Below are positions 6,454-12,907 of a stretch of 14,023 nt of DNA, in pieces. The stretch spans positions 1-14,023 of the forward strand of contig JBAQCS010000070.1 of NCBI GenBank assembly GCA_049294415.1, written 5' to 3'. Origin of the DNA: JAEZRQ01 sp049294415. Lineage in GTDB: Bacteria > Patescibacteriota > Patescibacteriia > Patescibacteriales > UBA12465. The translations under genes and the position numbers were made by a program. How positions within the stretch are numbered: position 1 is the first letter of the stretch; the number at the start of each line of letters is the position of its first letter. The notes below the pieces were generated by a model. It saw only the letters and a list, made by a program, of their open reading frames with translations. It was not told the origin of the DNA and searched no databases.

Positions 6454-7182
6454 ATGTTTAAGTTAATAAGACAAGGTTTTGGCCCAATTTTAAAGCCACA
6501 TATTAGTTTTCCATGGGAAAAAGATGGCGTCTTTAACCCAGGAATTACTAAGATTGGTGATGATATTTATTTGCTCTATCGGACTGCTAATGAAAAAGAA
6601 GTTAATATCTCTCGTTTTGGTTTAGCTAAGAGTCAAGATGGTTTAAATTTTGAACGTTTGTCAAAGGAACCTATTTTTGAATCTAAAGAAAATTTTGATA
6701 AATGGGAAAATGAGGATTCTCGCATAACTAAAATAGGTGAAGATTTTTATATAACTCATGATTTAGAAAATGGGGCAAAGCATCCATTACTTATCCATTC
6801 TTCGCAGTTAAATGATGTTAAAATTGGCCCAGGATTGTCGCCTATTAAAACCAGTGATGGCTGGTTGCTTATTTACCAGCATACTCGAAGGGAAGAGTTA
6901 ACTAACCGTTTAATTTATTCTATTAGAGCGGCCCTTTTAGATTTAAATGACCCAACTAAGTTAATATCTAAATTAGATTACGATATTTTAATACCTGAAA
7001 GACCTTACGAAACAGAAAAAGAAATTGGTATTATTTTTCCAACCGGTGGTTTTGTGCATGATGATACATTGTATGTTTATTACAGTGCTTCTGATCGATA
7101 TGTTTGTTTGGCCACTGGTTCTTTATCCGACCTTTTATCTGAATTAAAACAACCATTTTCTAGTAATTCTGATCATTGTTAA
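6454..7182 (+). CDS. Short GH130-like (mannoside phosphorylase family) protein
   Basis: 242 aa, against roughly 300-340 for GH130. GH130 enzymes are five-bladed propellers that phosphorolyse or hydrolyse beta-mannosides. Matching segments: 'GVFNPGITKIGDDIYLLYRT' (25-44), 'WENEDSRITKIGEDFYITHD' (84-103), equivalent to the E-D-P-R-I catalytic-Asp region but with Ser for Pro, then 'KIGPGLSPIKTSDGWLLIY' (123-141), 'AALLDLNDPTKLI' (159-171) and 'IIFPTGGFVHDDTLYVYYSASDRYVCLATGSLSDLL' in parts (about 193-228). Only about 20 residues separate blocks 2 and 3, where the family normally has 60-80, so part of the propeller is missing in frame without a frameshift. It may be an inactive or narrowed binding protein. 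Last gene of the LUD cluster, 30 nt after the cupin. Family call good; activity doubtful. Confidence 0.8.
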   Translation: MFKLIRQGFGPILKPHISFPWEKDGVFNPGITKIGDDIYLLYRTANEKEVNISRFGLAKSQDGLNFERLSKEPIFESKENFDKWENEDSRITKIGEDFYITHDLENGAKHPLLIHSSQLNDVKIGPGLSPIKTSDGWLLIYQHTRREELTNRLIYSIRAALLDLNDPTKLISKLDYDILIPERPYETEKEIGIIFPTGGFVHDDTLYVYYSASDRYVCLATGSLSDLLSELKQPFSSNSDHC

Positions 7183-7220
7183 ATTTTGTTTTTTTTAGCC
7201 AATTTTTTATTTACAATTTC

Positions 7221-7249
7221 TTGTGTATTATGTCAAAATTTGCTAAAAT
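7221..7249 (+). promoter_or_regulatory. Promoter for the 57-aa membrane protein gene
   Basis: TTGTGT (7221-7226), 17 nt, then TAAAAT (7244-7249), with a TGn extension (7241-7243) just before the -10. Predicted start is near 7256, about 34 nt before the ATG at 7290. Confidence 0.5.
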
Positions 7250-7289
7250 AAAATAAAAGAAATATTAATAAAATTTAATTAAATTATTT

Positions 7290-7463
7290 ATGCCAAAGTT
7301 ATCAGATGATTTTGTTTCTAATGACCCAAAAAAATTTGAATGGAAAATAGGTCGCGTTTTAGCTTCGTCTTTATCGGGGTTTATCGCTGGCTTAATTGTA
7401 GCTAGTATTTTTTTTGTAACAATTTTTGATCTGACCCTAAAAGCTAGTAATTTCGGTTTCTAA
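7290..7463 (+). CDS. Small membrane protein, 57 aa
   Basis: A short reading frame starting ATG-CCA-AAG and ending TAA. It encodes MPKLSDDFVSNDPKKFEWKI, then a helix of about 20 hydrophobic residues (about 26-46, 'ASSLSGFIAGLIVASIFFVT') and a short tail ending in NFGF. The polar, charged N-terminus and single helix predict a one-pass protein. I do not recognise the family. Support for it being real: an upstream promoter with an extended -10, a strong terminator 22 nt after the stop, normal codon use and membrane-like composition. Function unknown. Confidence 0.65.
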   Translation: MPKLSDDFVSNDPKKFEWKIGRVLASSLSGFIAGLIVASIFFVTIFDLTLKASNFGF

Positions 7464-7484
7464 TTTTAAAAGAAATATTTTAAT

Positions 7485-7521
7485 AAAAAAGCCTTGAACA
7501 GATTAAGTTTAAGGCTTTTTT
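7485..7521. terminator. Bidirectional intrinsic terminator
   Basis: AAAAAAGCCTT (7485-7495) pairs with AAGGCTTTTTT (7511-7521). Inner pairs GAAC/GTTT (one G-T) extend the stem to 15 bp around a 7-nt loop (7500-7506). Runs of A and T on both sides give a U-tract in both directions, so it serves the 57-aa gene (plus) and the C39-like gene ending at 7529 (minus). Confidence 0.88.
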
Positions 7522-7528
7522 ATTTCTT

Positions 7529-8572
7529 CTATTTCCAGACAACTATTACATCTTTATTAATTTCATTATTGGGTTCATGTGCACCAGTTGGGTAGTTGCG
7601 AATAGCTTTGTAAAGTACTTGAGCATCATATTCGTAAAGATTTCCGTGGCGAGTCCCAGGGTCGTTGGTAATAAATACTTTTTTTTCTGGATCGTAACCA
7701 CGAATAACCAACATGTGATTAATAGGACCGGGGGCCACAAAATAAGGATTACCGACAATCTGACCATTAATAGGAGCTATAATAACATTGCCTTTTGTTA
7801 ACTCTGTAATTATTTTATCTAGAGTAATATCTTTTGAAATAGCAGCATTATTATAATTAAAATAATCTTTAATTACCCAATTTAACGTATCAGTAATGGA
7901 TAAATCTCTATATTCTTGATATTTTTTAAGAGTGTAATCAGATGAACCTAATATCTCCTTTAAAGCCTCTTCGCTAGTTAATTTTTCATTACGAGCCCAT
8001 TTAACAGCCATGAGGGATGAAGCCTCCTCACAGCCATCTTCTTGCCTTAAATCACTCCATTTACCATATGGTGCTTGGGATGTAAAAGGTACGTTTTGTA
8101 AAACTTTACCACTAACATTGGTAGGGGCTGAGGTAGTATTAAGATTACCAATTGAAATACTAGCTAAGCCGTCAGTAGAAATACCTTGGCCCAAATTACT
8201 CATAATAGCAAAAGCATCGGCCGGTCTGCCTAGATAATATTTTTTATTATCTTTAGGATAGATATAATAAGCTTCACCATTTCGCTCCACATCTAATAAA
8301 ATTAAACCACTTAAGCGAGCAGGAAAAGTTTCAGTATTAGTTATGTAATCATGAGTAGCACCTAGAGCTAATTTTTTCATAATAGCAAAGGCATCATCTG
8401 GCCGGCCTAAAAAATATCTATTACCATTAGTGGGGTAGACATACCAGGCTTCACCGTTTTGCTCTACTTGTAATAGGATATAACCCAATCTATTGAAGTA
8501 ATCAGCTCCGAAAACTACTGATGGTAATAAAAGAGTAATAACCATCAGAGACTTTATAAATTTATTTTTCAT
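7529..8572 (-). CDS. Secreted C39-like peptidase with two N-terminal tandem modules
   Basis: 347 aa. A signal peptide (about 1-23, ending S-V-V-F-G-A) exports it. Two tandem modules of about 43 residues follow (29-71 and 88-130): 'ILLQVEQNGEAWYVYP...RYFLGRPDDAFAIM' and 'ILLDVERNGEAYYIYP...KYYLGRPADAFAIM'. This type recurs in secreted Patescibacteria proteins. A Ser/Thr/Asn linker (131-158) leads to a papain-like C39_2 domain (about 159-347): 'VPFTSQAPYGKWSDLRQEDGCEEAS' with nucleophile Cys181, 'INHMLVIRGYD' with His286, and 'ITNDPG' with N303/D304 completing the likely Cys-His-Asn/Asp site. All catalytic elements are present, so an active thiol peptidase is likely; the substrate is unknown. 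There is no transporter next to it, as bacteriocin-type C39 would have, so it is more likely a stand-alone secreted enzyme. It ends TAG at a bidirectional terminator. Confidence 0.9.
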   Translation of the reverse strand: MKNKFIKSLMVITLLLPSVVFGADYFNRLGYILLQVEQNGEAWYVYPTNGNRYFLGRPDDAFAIMKKLALGATHDYITNTETFPARLSGLILLDVERNGEAYYIYPKDNKKYYLGRPADAFAIMSNLGQGISTDGLASISIGNLNTTSAPTNVSGKVLQNVPFTSQAPYGKWSDLRQEDGCEEASSLMAVKWARNEKLTSEEALKEILGSSDYTLKKYQEYRDLSITDTLNWVIKDYFNYNNAAISKDITLDKIITELTKGNVIIAPINGQIVGNPYFVAPGPINHMLVIRGYDPEKKVFITNDPGTRHGNLYEYDAQVLYKAIRNYPTGAHEPNNEINKDVIVVWK

Positions 8573-8578
8573 AGGTTT

Positions 8579-8607
8579 ATTTTAACTAAAATTACTATAA
8601 ATGTAAA
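8579..8607 (-). promoter_or_regulatory. Promoter of the C39-like gene, predicted leaderless
   Basis: On the minus strand TTTACA (8607-8602), 17 nt, then TAAAAT (8584-8579). Only six bases separate the -10 from the ATG at 8572, so the transcript should start at or within 1-2 nt of the initiation codon. Confidence 0.6.
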
Positions 8608-8637
8608 GATAAAAAAAATTAAATTTTATTTTTAAAA

Positions 8638-8666
8638 TTGAAAAAACCTTCATTATATGATATATT
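8638..8666 (+). promoter_or_regulatory. Promoter of the GIY-YIG gene, predicted leaderless
   Basis: TTGAAA (8638-8643), 17 nt, then TATATT (8661-8666). The predicted start is about 8673-8675, coinciding with the ATG at 8675 and excluding the upstream ATG at 8657, which lies within the promoter. Confidence 0.6.
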
Positions 8667-8674
8667 ATAATAAT

Positions 8675-8926
8675 ATGGAAAAATATTATCTCTATATTCT
8701 AGAATGTATCGATCAAACTTTATACACTGGAATTACCACTGATTTAAATCGTCGGATTACAGAACATAATAATAATTTAGGAGCAAAATACACTAAGGGG
8801 CGCGGTCCTGTTAAACTTATTTATTCTCAGGAGTTTAAAAATAGGTCTGAGGCTACAAAAGAAGAAACGCGTATTAAAAAATTAACTCGTTTACAAAAAA
8901 TGGCTATCATAAAAATGTATGAATAA
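8675..8926 (+). CDS. GIY-YIG domain endonuclease-like protein (UPF0213/YhbQ type)
   Basis: 83 aa from the ATG at 8675, a normal size for single-domain GIY-YIG proteins. It opens 'MEKYYLYILEC', and the fold's two signature strands are 'YYLYILEC' and 'LYTGIT'. R26/R27, H31 and the later Glu in 'EATKEETRIKKL' are the usual catalytic-side residues. An in-frame ATG at 8657 would add six residues, but it overlaps the -10, and relatives start at the M before 'YYLYIL', so 8675 is preferred. Members are putative structure-specific or repair nucleases of unproven function. The next gene starts inside this one (8-nt overlap), which implies translational coupling. Family is clear; activity is inferred. 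Confidence 0.88.
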   Translation: MEKYYLYILECIDQTLYTGITTDLNRRITEHNNNLGAKYTKGRGPVKLIYSQEFKNRSEATKEETRIKKLTRLQKMAIIKMYE

Positions 8927-9761
8927 TATCAGAAAAATCAAAAAGGTAATTAAAGGCGTAAATGCTGAGGATGGAGCCGGTGTTAAACTAGTTAGAGTTT
9001 TTGGGCATAATGATACTAAAGATTTTGACCCTTTTTTAATGCTAGATGCTTTTGATTCAGTAAATCCAGCGGATTATATTAAGGGATTTCCTTGGCATCC
9101 ACATCGCGGCATAGAAACTATTACTTATTTAATTACAGGTGAGATTGATCACGGTGATAGTTTGGGTAATTCAGGTAAAATTTTAAGCGGTGGTTGCCAG
9201 TGGATGACAGCTGGTTCTGGTATTATTCATCAAGAAATGCCTCAACCAAGTGATCATTTGCTAGGCGTACAAATTTGGCTTAATCTACCAGCTAAAAAGA
9301 AAATGACTAGACCGCAATATAGAGATATTAAAATATTTGATATTCCTATTCTGTCTGAAGATAAATGTTTTGTTCATATTATTTCTGGAGTTTATAGAAA
9401 TACTAAAGGAGCTTTAATTAGTAACCACGTTCAAACACTATTTTTAGATGTTGAATTAGAAGCTGGCGGTAAGTGGTCGCTTGATGTAGATGATGATACT
9501 AATTTATTCATTTACATTATAAAAGGGTCTGGAAATTTTGATTCTGATAATAAACTTATTTCTGAAAAGAATGCCATTTTATTTAATGATGGCAATCAAG
9601 TTATAATCTCTGCTCAAACCGATTTAAGATTTTTACTTCTAACAGGACTCCCCTTAAGAGAGAAGATTGCTTGGGGCGGCCCAATAGTTATGAATACTCA
9701 GGAGGAGTTAGACCAAGCCTTTCGAGAAATAGATAATGGTACTTTTGAGCGTAAGAATTAA
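8919..9761 (+). CDS. Pirin-family protein
   Basis: 280 aa, normal for bacterial pirins, which are bicupins. The N-terminal cupin carries the metal-site motif 'FPWHPHRGIETITYLITGEIDHGDSLGNSG' in part: His60 and His62 in W-H-P-H-R-G-I-E-T, plus His104 and Glu106 in G-S-G-I-I-H-Q-E-M, the four usual metal ligands. 'LLGVQIWLNLPAKKKMTRPQYRDI' is also family-typical. Some pirins have quercetin 2,3-dioxygenase activity and others modulate transcription or redox, so the role here is open. It begins within the last codons of the GIY-YIG gene (overlap 8919-8926) and is probably translated by coupling. No signal peptide. Family call is firm; function is not. Confidence 0.92.
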   Translation: MNNIRKIKKVIKGVNAEDGAGVKLVRVFGHNDTKDFDPFLMLDAFDSVNPADYIKGFPWHPHRGIETITYLITGEIDHGDSLGNSGKILSGGCQWMTAGSGIIHQEMPQPSDHLLGVQIWLNLPAKKKMTRPQYRDIKIFDIPILSEDKCFVHIISGVYRNTKGALISNHVQTLFLDVELEAGGKWSLDVDDDTNLFIYIIKGSGNFDSDNKLISEKNAILFNDGNQVIISAQTDLRFLLLTGLPLREKIAWGGPIVMNTQEELDQAFREIDNGTFERKN

Positions 9762-9788
9762 ATTAATTAATTTTTTACCTGTCTTTAT

Positions 9789-9794
9789 TATAAT
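9789..9794 (+). promoter_or_regulatory. Perfect -10 hexamer upstream of the glycosyltransferase gene
   Basis: TATAAT lies 21 nt before the ATG at 9816, predicting a leader of about 14 nt. No good -35 is seen at 16-18 nt (TTAATT at best), so it is only a candidate. Confidence 0.3.
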
Positions 9795-9815
9795 TTATGT
9801 GATAGGCTATGTTTT

Positions 9816-11015
9816 ATGAAGATAGCTTTTATCCATCAAGACAAGAGACTTAAGACTGGCGCTGGTTATATTAACGAGCTTATTTCTGATAAACTTAAAG
9901 AATATGGCGTAGAAATGCGTCATTTTTTTCCTAAGGTGCAACTAGTAGACGCGCCACATCACATGAAAGGACTTAATAATATTTTGTTCTTTTTTAGTTT
10001 ATTGGAATATAGAAATAAAGTTTTAGCTTGCGATATTATTCAAGGTACTACTTATACTCCAATTGCTTTTTTATCTTTTAAAACGCCAATTGTTTCTCAT
10101 TTTGGTTCGACTACTTATGGTTTTATGCGTTCTACTCCGTTAATAGATCAAATAGGTTCTAATTTAAAGCCGATTTGGTATGAACTGAAAAAGGCTGATA
10201 TTATTTATGAATTAGACCTTAAAACTCAGAGACCTTTACAAGACATCGTGGATATTGAAACATTAGTAGCTAAACGCGCCACAGCTATTATTGCTACTTC
10301 AGAAATAGTTAAAAGAGATTTAGAAGAGAACGGGGTTGATAAAGAAAAAATTCATATAGTACATAATGCCATTGAAGATTTTTGGTTTGATAATATATCT
10401 GAGACCGTGGCGTCACCAGAATTAGTTTATTTAGGCCGCTTAGGTCAGGATGTTTTCACTTTAAAACTAAAAGGCTTGGATCGTTTAATTTTTGCCTACC
10501 GAGCCTTTAAAGATATTCCAAAATTAAGCATAATCATGACAGCTAACAAGAAATTAGCCCCTTGGTTAAAAACTGATACTAATAACCATACTATTTACAC
10601 TAACTTATACAAATTAGATATTAAGGAAAAATTACATAGTCGACGAGGTAGTATTTTAATAGCTCCGTCTCGCTACGAAGGTTTTTGTTTGAGTATGGTG
10701 GAGGGTATGTCTCAGGGTTTAATCCCGGTGGTATTTCCAGTTGGTGTAGCCCCTGAAATTATTAAAAATGGTGAAAATGGTTATTTAGTTAATTCTGAAG
10801 AGGAAATGGTTGAAAAAATTGGTTTTATTTTAAATGACAATAAACTTCGAGAACAACTTTCACAAGGTGCCATTGATACATCTTTGCAGTTTCAGTCGAA
10901 AAACATGACTGACAAATTAATAAAAATTTATAGCGATATAATAGCTAAAAAACCTAATAAGCTAAGTAAGAAAGTGCCAGTTAAAGTAGTTGTGGAAGAA
11001 ATTGATGAAAAATAA
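9816..11015 (+). CDS. GT4-type glycosyltransferase
   Basis: 399 aa, the usual size for a GT-B-fold retaining transferase. The N-terminal Rossmann half (about 1-195) starts with strand 'MKIAFIHQ' and a Gly loop 'TGAGYINEL'. The C-terminal half (about 200-375) is a glycosyltransferase-group-1 domain with 'LVYLGRLG' (203-210), 'KGLDRLIFAYR' and the signature E-x7-E as 'EGFCLSMVE' (E288 and E296), followed by 'GLIPVVFPVGVAPEIIKNGENGYLV'. It would transfer a sugar from a nucleotide donor to a lipid, glycan or protein at the inner membrane face; donor and acceptor cannot be read from the sequence. The tail (378-399) is Lys/Val-rich and disordered. The gene is single, with no other sugar-transfer gene nearby apart from the GH130-like protein about 2.6 kb upstream. 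Confidence 0.9.
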   Translation: MKIAFIHQDKRLKTGAGYINELISDKLKEYGVEMRHFFPKVQLVDAPHHMKGLNNILFFFSLLEYRNKVLACDIIQGTTYTPIAFLSFKTPIVSHFGSTTYGFMRSTPLIDQIGSNLKPIWYELKKADIIYELDLKTQRPLQDIVDIETLVAKRATAIIATSEIVKRDLEENGVDKEKIHIVHNAIEDFWFDNISETVASPELVYLGRLGQDVFTLKLKGLDRLIFAYRAFKDIPKLSIIMTANKKLAPWLKTDTNNHTIYTNLYKLDIKEKLHSRRGSILIAPSRYEGFCLSMVEGMSQGLIPVVFPVGVAPEIIKNGENGYLVNSEEEMVEKIGFILNDNKLREQLSQGAIDTSLQFQSKNMTDKLIKIYSDIIAKKPNKLSKKVPVKVVVEEIDEK

Positions 11016-11022
11016 TTTGATG

Positions 11023-11051
11023 TTTACAAAAATATAGCTTTCTGCTATATT
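11023..11051 (+). promoter_or_regulatory. Promoter-like element inside a palindrome, upstream of the phosphatase gene
   Basis: TTTACA (11023-11028), 17 nt, then TATATT (11046-11051), almost the same string as at 1917-1945. Predicted start is near 11058, leaving a leader of about 39 nt to the ATG at 11097. Confidence 0.5.
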
Positions 11052-11054
11052 TTT
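11028..11054 (+). terminator. Terminator-like hairpin after the glycosyltransferase gene
   Basis: AAAAATATAGC (11028-11038) pairs with GCTATATTTTT (11044-11054) around a TTTCT loop and is followed by more Ts. The stem is A/T-rich; it sits 12 nt after the stop. It overlaps the promoter-like element and closely resembles the hairpin at 1922-1948. Confidence 0.55.
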
Positions 11055-11096
11055 TTGTTACGTAGTACATTAACATTAACCAAAAAATAAATTATC

Positions 11097-11915
11097 ATGA
11101 TTGAATTTAGAATGCCAGAGGATCTGTACCTTGTTAGACATGGTCAATCCGTGGGCAATTTAGCCCGAAAAAAATATGAAGAAAATCAAGACGAATCGGC
11201 GATTTTAGAAATATTTTCCCAGATTCATGAATCGGAGTATGAATTAACGCCACTGGGCATCGAACAAGCTAAGTTAGCTGGAGCCTGGCTTAAGAAAGAA
11301 GGTTTGATTTATTTTGATCGTATGTTAGTTTCTAGCAATAAAAGAGCTAAACAAACAGCGTCTTATTTAGGCCTGCCAGAGGTTAAATGGATGATTGATT
11401 TTAATTTAAGGGAATGCGATGGCGGTTTATTTAGTGTTATTGCACCATCAGAGCGTGATTTAAATTATGCTGACCAGCAAAAATTTTATGATACTCAGCC
11501 ATTTTTATTTCGTCCACCACAAGGAGAAAGCATGGCTGATCTTTGTCAAAGAATTAAAATCATCCTGGATACTTTAGCCAGAGAGTGTTCTGGTAAGAAA
11601 GTGATAATTGTCTGTCATGGACATGTCATTCGGGCTTTTAGAATTATTTTAGAGAGGATGTCACCGCAAAGAAGTAATGAATTGATCTTGAATAAAAATG
11701 ATCAAGATAGAGTGCCGAATTGCTCCATTCTTCATTACACCAGAAGAAGCCAAGATATTGCAACTACCCAGTTGTCTGATTATTTTAATTGGTTTCGAAT
11801 GATTCGTCCGGCTGGTGGCGGTAATTTGGAGGATGATTTTTCAGAAATTAAAAGGAAAAAATATTCTAACGAAGAATTACTGCTGGAAGCTAGTAATCAA
11901 AATCTAAAAAAGTAG
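11097..11915 (+). CDS. Histidine phosphatase superfamily protein (phosphoglycerate-mutase-like)
   Basis: 272 aa. The catalytic core starts with 'DLYLVRHGQSVGN' (9-21), where R14-H15-G16 is the phosphorylated-His motif. 'SSNKRAKQTASYLG' (79-92) supplies the second Arg (R83), 'NLRECDGG' the acid (E106), and 'VIIVCHGHVIRAF' (169-181) the second His (H174). All catalytic residues are present, so an active phosphatase or mutase is likely; the substrate is unknown. It is longer than the usual 200-210 aa, with a C-terminal extension (about 215-272) containing 'WFRMIRPAGGG' and a Lys/Glu-rich end. The downstream HD-type gene starts 2 nt after the stop, and both end before a strong terminator, so they form a two-gene operon. 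ATGs at residues 1 and 6 are both possible starts. Confidence 0.9.
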   Translation: MIEFRMPEDLYLVRHGQSVGNLARKKYEENQDESAILEIFSQIHESEYELTPLGIEQAKLAGAWLKKEGLIYFDRMLVSSNKRAKQTASYLGLPEVKWMIDFNLRECDGGLFSVIAPSERDLNYADQQKFYDTQPFLFRPPQGESMADLCQRIKIILDTLARECSGKKVIIVCHGHVIRAFRIILERMSPQRSNELILNKNDQDRVPNCSILHYTRRSQDIATTQLSDYFNWFRMIRPAGGGNLEDDFSEIKRKKYSNEELLLEASNQNLKK

Positions 11916-11917
11916 TA

Positions 11918-12628
11918 ATGGAGAATTTAAAGAAACTTAGCAGACAAGAGTTATTTAACAAATTGTGTCATTTTGATTTTATTAAAAGGAGTCATAAAAA
12001 TGAAGAACTGATTAGAAAAGTTTATAATTTAATATGTCAGCTTCATAAAGATGAGCCAGATAGACTAGACGGTCCTTACATTAATCATTTATTACGAGTA
12101 GCTATCATTTGTTTAGAGTTTGGTGCTAATGATATAAATATTATTGTAGCAGCTTTGCTTCATCGATCTGCTGAAGATCAAGCTGACAAACTAAATAAAC
12201 AAATGGTGAGTTTTGCTAGTTCTAATGACCCAATCAGAACAGGAGCTTTGATCGAAATTGGTAATATGTTTGGATCTGTTGTAGAACAATATGTCACAGG
12301 CTTAACTAATCCTGATCTTACCTGTACACCGGAAGGGAAGGATAAACAAAAAGTTTATATTAAGCATGTTGATGAACTTGTTAAAAATGATCCCAAAGCT
12401 AGTTTAATTAAATTAGCTGACTTCTATGATAAGGCTTTGCCGCTGACAGAAATAAAAGACAGTAAGTTGCGAAGATTATTATGTGAAAGATATAAATCTA
12501 TTTTCGAAATATTTATATCAGCACTATCAAACAAAAAAATAGCTTTTCTGGATGTTAAAAAAACGCAGAAAATTTTGAAAGATTTACGGAATGGTTATAC
12601 TTTTGTAAAGCAAGAATTAAAAAAATAA
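11918..12628 (+). CDS. HD-domain-like protein related to RelA/SpoT hydrolases, degenerate
   Basis: 236 aa. The pattern 'YINHLLRVAIICLEFGANDINIIVAALLHRSAED' in parts (54-87) matches the start of a RelA/SpoT-type HD hydrolase domain: His57 as first ligand, then A-A-L-L-H82. The family's HD is here HR (R83), while the following E86-D87 is kept. 'ASLIKLADFYDKAL' (161-174) is the counterpart of the family's 'IKLADRLHN' helix with D168. One metal ligand (the D of HD) is therefore missing, so (p)ppGpp hydrolysis may be lost or altered. No synthetase, TGS or ACT domain is present. It starts 2 nt after a histidine phosphatase gene and ends in a strong terminator. The HD relationship is clear; activity is doubtful. 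Confidence 0.8.
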   Translation: MENLKKLSRQELFNKLCHFDFIKRSHKNEELIRKVYNLICQLHKDEPDRLDGPYINHLLRVAIICLEFGANDINIIVAALLHRSAEDQADKLNKQMVSFASSNDPIRTGALIEIGNMFGSVVEQYVTGLTNPDLTCTPEGKDKQKVYIKHVDELVKNDPKASLIKLADFYDKALPLTEIKDSKLRRLLCERYKSIFEIFISALSNKKIAFLDVKKTQKILKDLRNGYTFVKQELKK

Positions 12629-12637
12629 AAATAGAAT

Positions 12638-12666
12638 AGAGTCTCAAAAAATGAGACTCTTTTTTT
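12638..12666 (+). terminator. Strong intrinsic terminator
   Basis: AGAGTCTCA (12638-12646) pairs with TGAGACTCT (12652-12660) around an AAAAA loop, followed by six Ts. It lies 9 nt after the HD gene. Confidence 0.9.
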
Positions 12667-12789
12667 ATAGAAAAAAATGTTTTTATTTTGCTAACTTTAT
12701 CTATTATTACAAAAATATCAAGGAATGCTTTATGTTTTTAGCTAATATTAAACACTATTATTAGTTATTATTTTTAAATTAATAATAGC

Positions 12790-12818
12790 TTGACTAAACT
12801 ATTTTTATATGGTATCAT
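12790..12818 (+). promoter_or_regulatory. Promoter of the cold-shock protein gene
   Basis: TTGACT (12790-12795), 17 nt, then TATCAT (12813-12818). Predicted start is near 12825, giving a leader of about 83 nt before the ATG at 12908. Long leaders are typical of cold-shock genes, where RNA folding controls translation. From the terminator (12666) to the promoter I see nothing else. Confidence 0.6.
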
Positions 12819-12907
12819 TAGTTCGTAACAATAATGCGTGTCAAAAAGTAGTCGATTTTTAAAGCCTTTATTAAATTACAAATTTTACAAACTAAGTCTC
12901 AAATTCA

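Noticed and set aside
8183..8488. Repeats in the C39-like gene as a CRISPR array or mobile repeat
   Set aside because: They are protein-level module repeats with diverged DNA, in frame and without spacers.
8657..8674. ATG at 8657 as start of the GIY-YIG gene
   Set aside because: It lies inside the promoter (overlapping the -10 area) and adds MIYYNN, which is not typical; family members start at the M before 'YYLYIL'.
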